A stretch of 64,000 nt of DNA from Yponomeuta sedellus. Lineage: Eukaryota > Arthropoda > Insecta > Lepidoptera > Yponomeutidae. The stretch's first letter is position 1, and every line of letters begins with the position of its first letter. A program made the position numbers and the translations under genes. Under the pieces are notes generated by a model, which worked only from the letters and a program-made list of their open reading frames with translations, had not been told where the DNA came from and did not search any database. Below, piece after piece: positions 62,881-64,000 of the stretch. Location of the stretch: assembly GCA_934045075.1 (NCBI GenBank), contig OW203745.1:8817873-8881872 (forward strand), in the 5' to 3' direction.

Positions 62881-63515
62881 TATAGGGTACATAAAAAGAA
62901 TTAAACTGCCCCAGTGGTGTATTTTAAAGTATTGTGTTTTCTTAAAAGAGGGTGTGATCTTATCACTACACAATAGGAATGAAAAAATACTTGACCTAAG
63001 CTTAAATTACGAATGAAGCGTACCTATACCCAATTAAGCGTCAACGATCGAGCAGGTCGGTTCAAACCAGTCCAAAAAATAATCCAATCAACAAATTCAA
63101 ACATACGAATGTTAATCCGAGTTTAGGTAACATATCAACCCCTTTTGCGCAAATAGAAACGATATCGCTGACTTAACATTCGCAGGTCACCGAACTTAGC
63201 ATTTTAGCTTATTCAGAAAACAAACACGATTATTACAGTGGCAGGCGAAGTTCGCACGTTCAGCAAATATACGTTCTTAGGAGAGAGAAGCAACAAGCAA
63301 TCTGTGTGTGGCAATCTGCAGCGGACCCTATCGTCTCTTTACTTTTTTATGCAACATTTGCGCTTAAGACGCATATTATAAAAGCCGAGATACCATACAG
63401 TCAGCAAAATTAAGTTTAGGTTTTGAAAATGTAAACTTAACGCTCTCTAATTTAGTGTAGATAGTTTATTTGTTTAATTTTCTTTACTAGAAAAACCGAC
63501 CAGTACAATAAATTT
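62881..63515. other. No recognised gene
   Basis: Featureless apart from short A/T runs. Confidence 0.4.
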
Positions 63516-63518
63516 ACA

Positions 63519-63670
63519 TAATCCCCACGCTGGGCATGCGGGTTGGTGATCGCAGTTCGGTGGAATTGTACTGCAGGTGGCGCTGCTGCCCACCCCCCGG
63601 TTTGACTTTTACGACACCCGCGAGAAGAATTGGGTTGGTGCTATTCTCTCGGCCGACACCTCACAGCAGC
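63519..63670 (-). mobile_element. SINE-B 5' part, minus strand
   Basis: 'ataatccccacgctgggcat', 'gcagttcggtggaattgtac', 'gctgcccaccccccggttt' and 'ttgggttggtgctattctct'. It lacks the 3' end with the LINE-like tail, which is unusual for a retroposon and implies a later deletion. Confidence 0.75.
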
Positions 63671-63678
63671 ACTACCTG

Positions 63679-63790
63679 AATGTCTTAAGTGTTCAAATAC
63701 CTCCAGCGCTTAAAATTGCCATTCCGCGGTGGGCACGCGTGGTAAGCCCATAATCTCTCTGAAAGAACGCCTGTGCCCTGCACACACGGC
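63679..63790 (+). mobile_element. SINE-C 3' part
   Basis: 'ctccagcgcttaaaattgcc', 'attccgcggtgggcacgcgt', 'ggtaagcccataatctctct' and 'gaacgcctgtgccctg'. It abuts the truncated SINE-B. Confidence 0.7.
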
Positions 63791-64000
63791 CTTACTAATA
63801 AAGGTTATGAGCTGTATATACAGCCGTTATGCGAGGTCTGACAAACTGGTTATTTGTACGCTAAGTGCGATTAATCCAGTTTAAATTGATATACGTCAAA
63901 TTCACAGTGTATGACTTATTTATTAGTAAGGCCGATAGGGTACTACATAAATAAAAGTTAAATTCAGCGTAGACAAAGCTTATTTTCCTTTTTCGCAAGC

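Noticed and set aside
1..64000. CRISPR arrays, operons, bacterial terminators
   Set aside because: The DNA is eukaryotic in character, and the repeats are dispersed retroposons without regular spacers.

Overview
The window looks like intergenic or intronic nuclear DNA of a lepidopteran insect (moth or butterfly). It is AT-rich, has no bacterial-style coding density, and is crowded with small retroposons, decayed non-LTR retrotransposons, MITEs and Helitron-like elements. The lepidopteran assignment rests on recognising several repeat types common in moth and butterfly genomes and is an inference. I found no host protein gene, rRNA, tRNA or CRISPR array that I could defend. All long open frames are short (148 codons or fewer), and the recognisable ones are transposon fragments.

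Families named here for convenience. SINE-A: tRNA-derived, about 210 bp, with a conserved tail containing 'tagcctctaaatagg' and 'gcacgggttagtgcatta'. SINE-B: about 250 bp, not tRNA-like; its 3' end is the C-terminal coding end of a LINE plus a trinucleotide tail. SINE-C: tRNA-derived, ends in 'cgcgtggtaattaag' and a 'ctctctgagag' box. SINE-D: about 290-370 bp with a 5S rRNA-like internal promoter. SINE-E, F and G: further tRNA-derived families. Orientation is given by the promoter-to-tail direction.

Layout. 0-10 kb: SINE-B, LINE 3' ends, a SINE-F split by an insertion, a MITE, a hairpin-rich dispersed repeat (7.98-8.56 kb), and SINE-B, D and A copies. 10-25 kb: SINE-D copies, a perfect SINE-A palindrome at 11.2 kb, MITEs at 14.2, 20.8 and 21.3 kb, a decayed THAP-type domain at 16.1 kb, and a SINE-C/SINE-A cluster at 23-24.6 kb. 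25-40 kb: LINE fragments, SINE-C, D and A, a Helitron carrying a nested SINE-B (33.6 kb), a 1-kb nested MITE (35.7 kb), a second SINE-A palindrome (37.9 kb), and a Jockey-type LINE fragment interrupted by SINE-F (38.8-39.4 kb). 40-64 kb: SINE-D carrying SINE-B (42.2 kb), MITEs at 44.8 and 47.35 kb, a perfect palindrome at 49.25 kb, a second Jockey-type fragment (54.5-55.2 kb), a second Helitron (55.7 kb), and SINE clusters at 58.6-62.9 kb.

How the parts work together: LINEs supply reverse transcriptase and SINEs borrow it. SINE-B has the same 3' end as a LINE present at 0.5-0.66 kb. Target-site duplications (TSDs) of 6-16 bp define many insertions exactly. The most striking pattern is that most SINE-A loci are inverted or palindromic, and several of these rearranged copies have their own TSDs, so the inverted structure probably arose during reverse transcription rather than afterwards.
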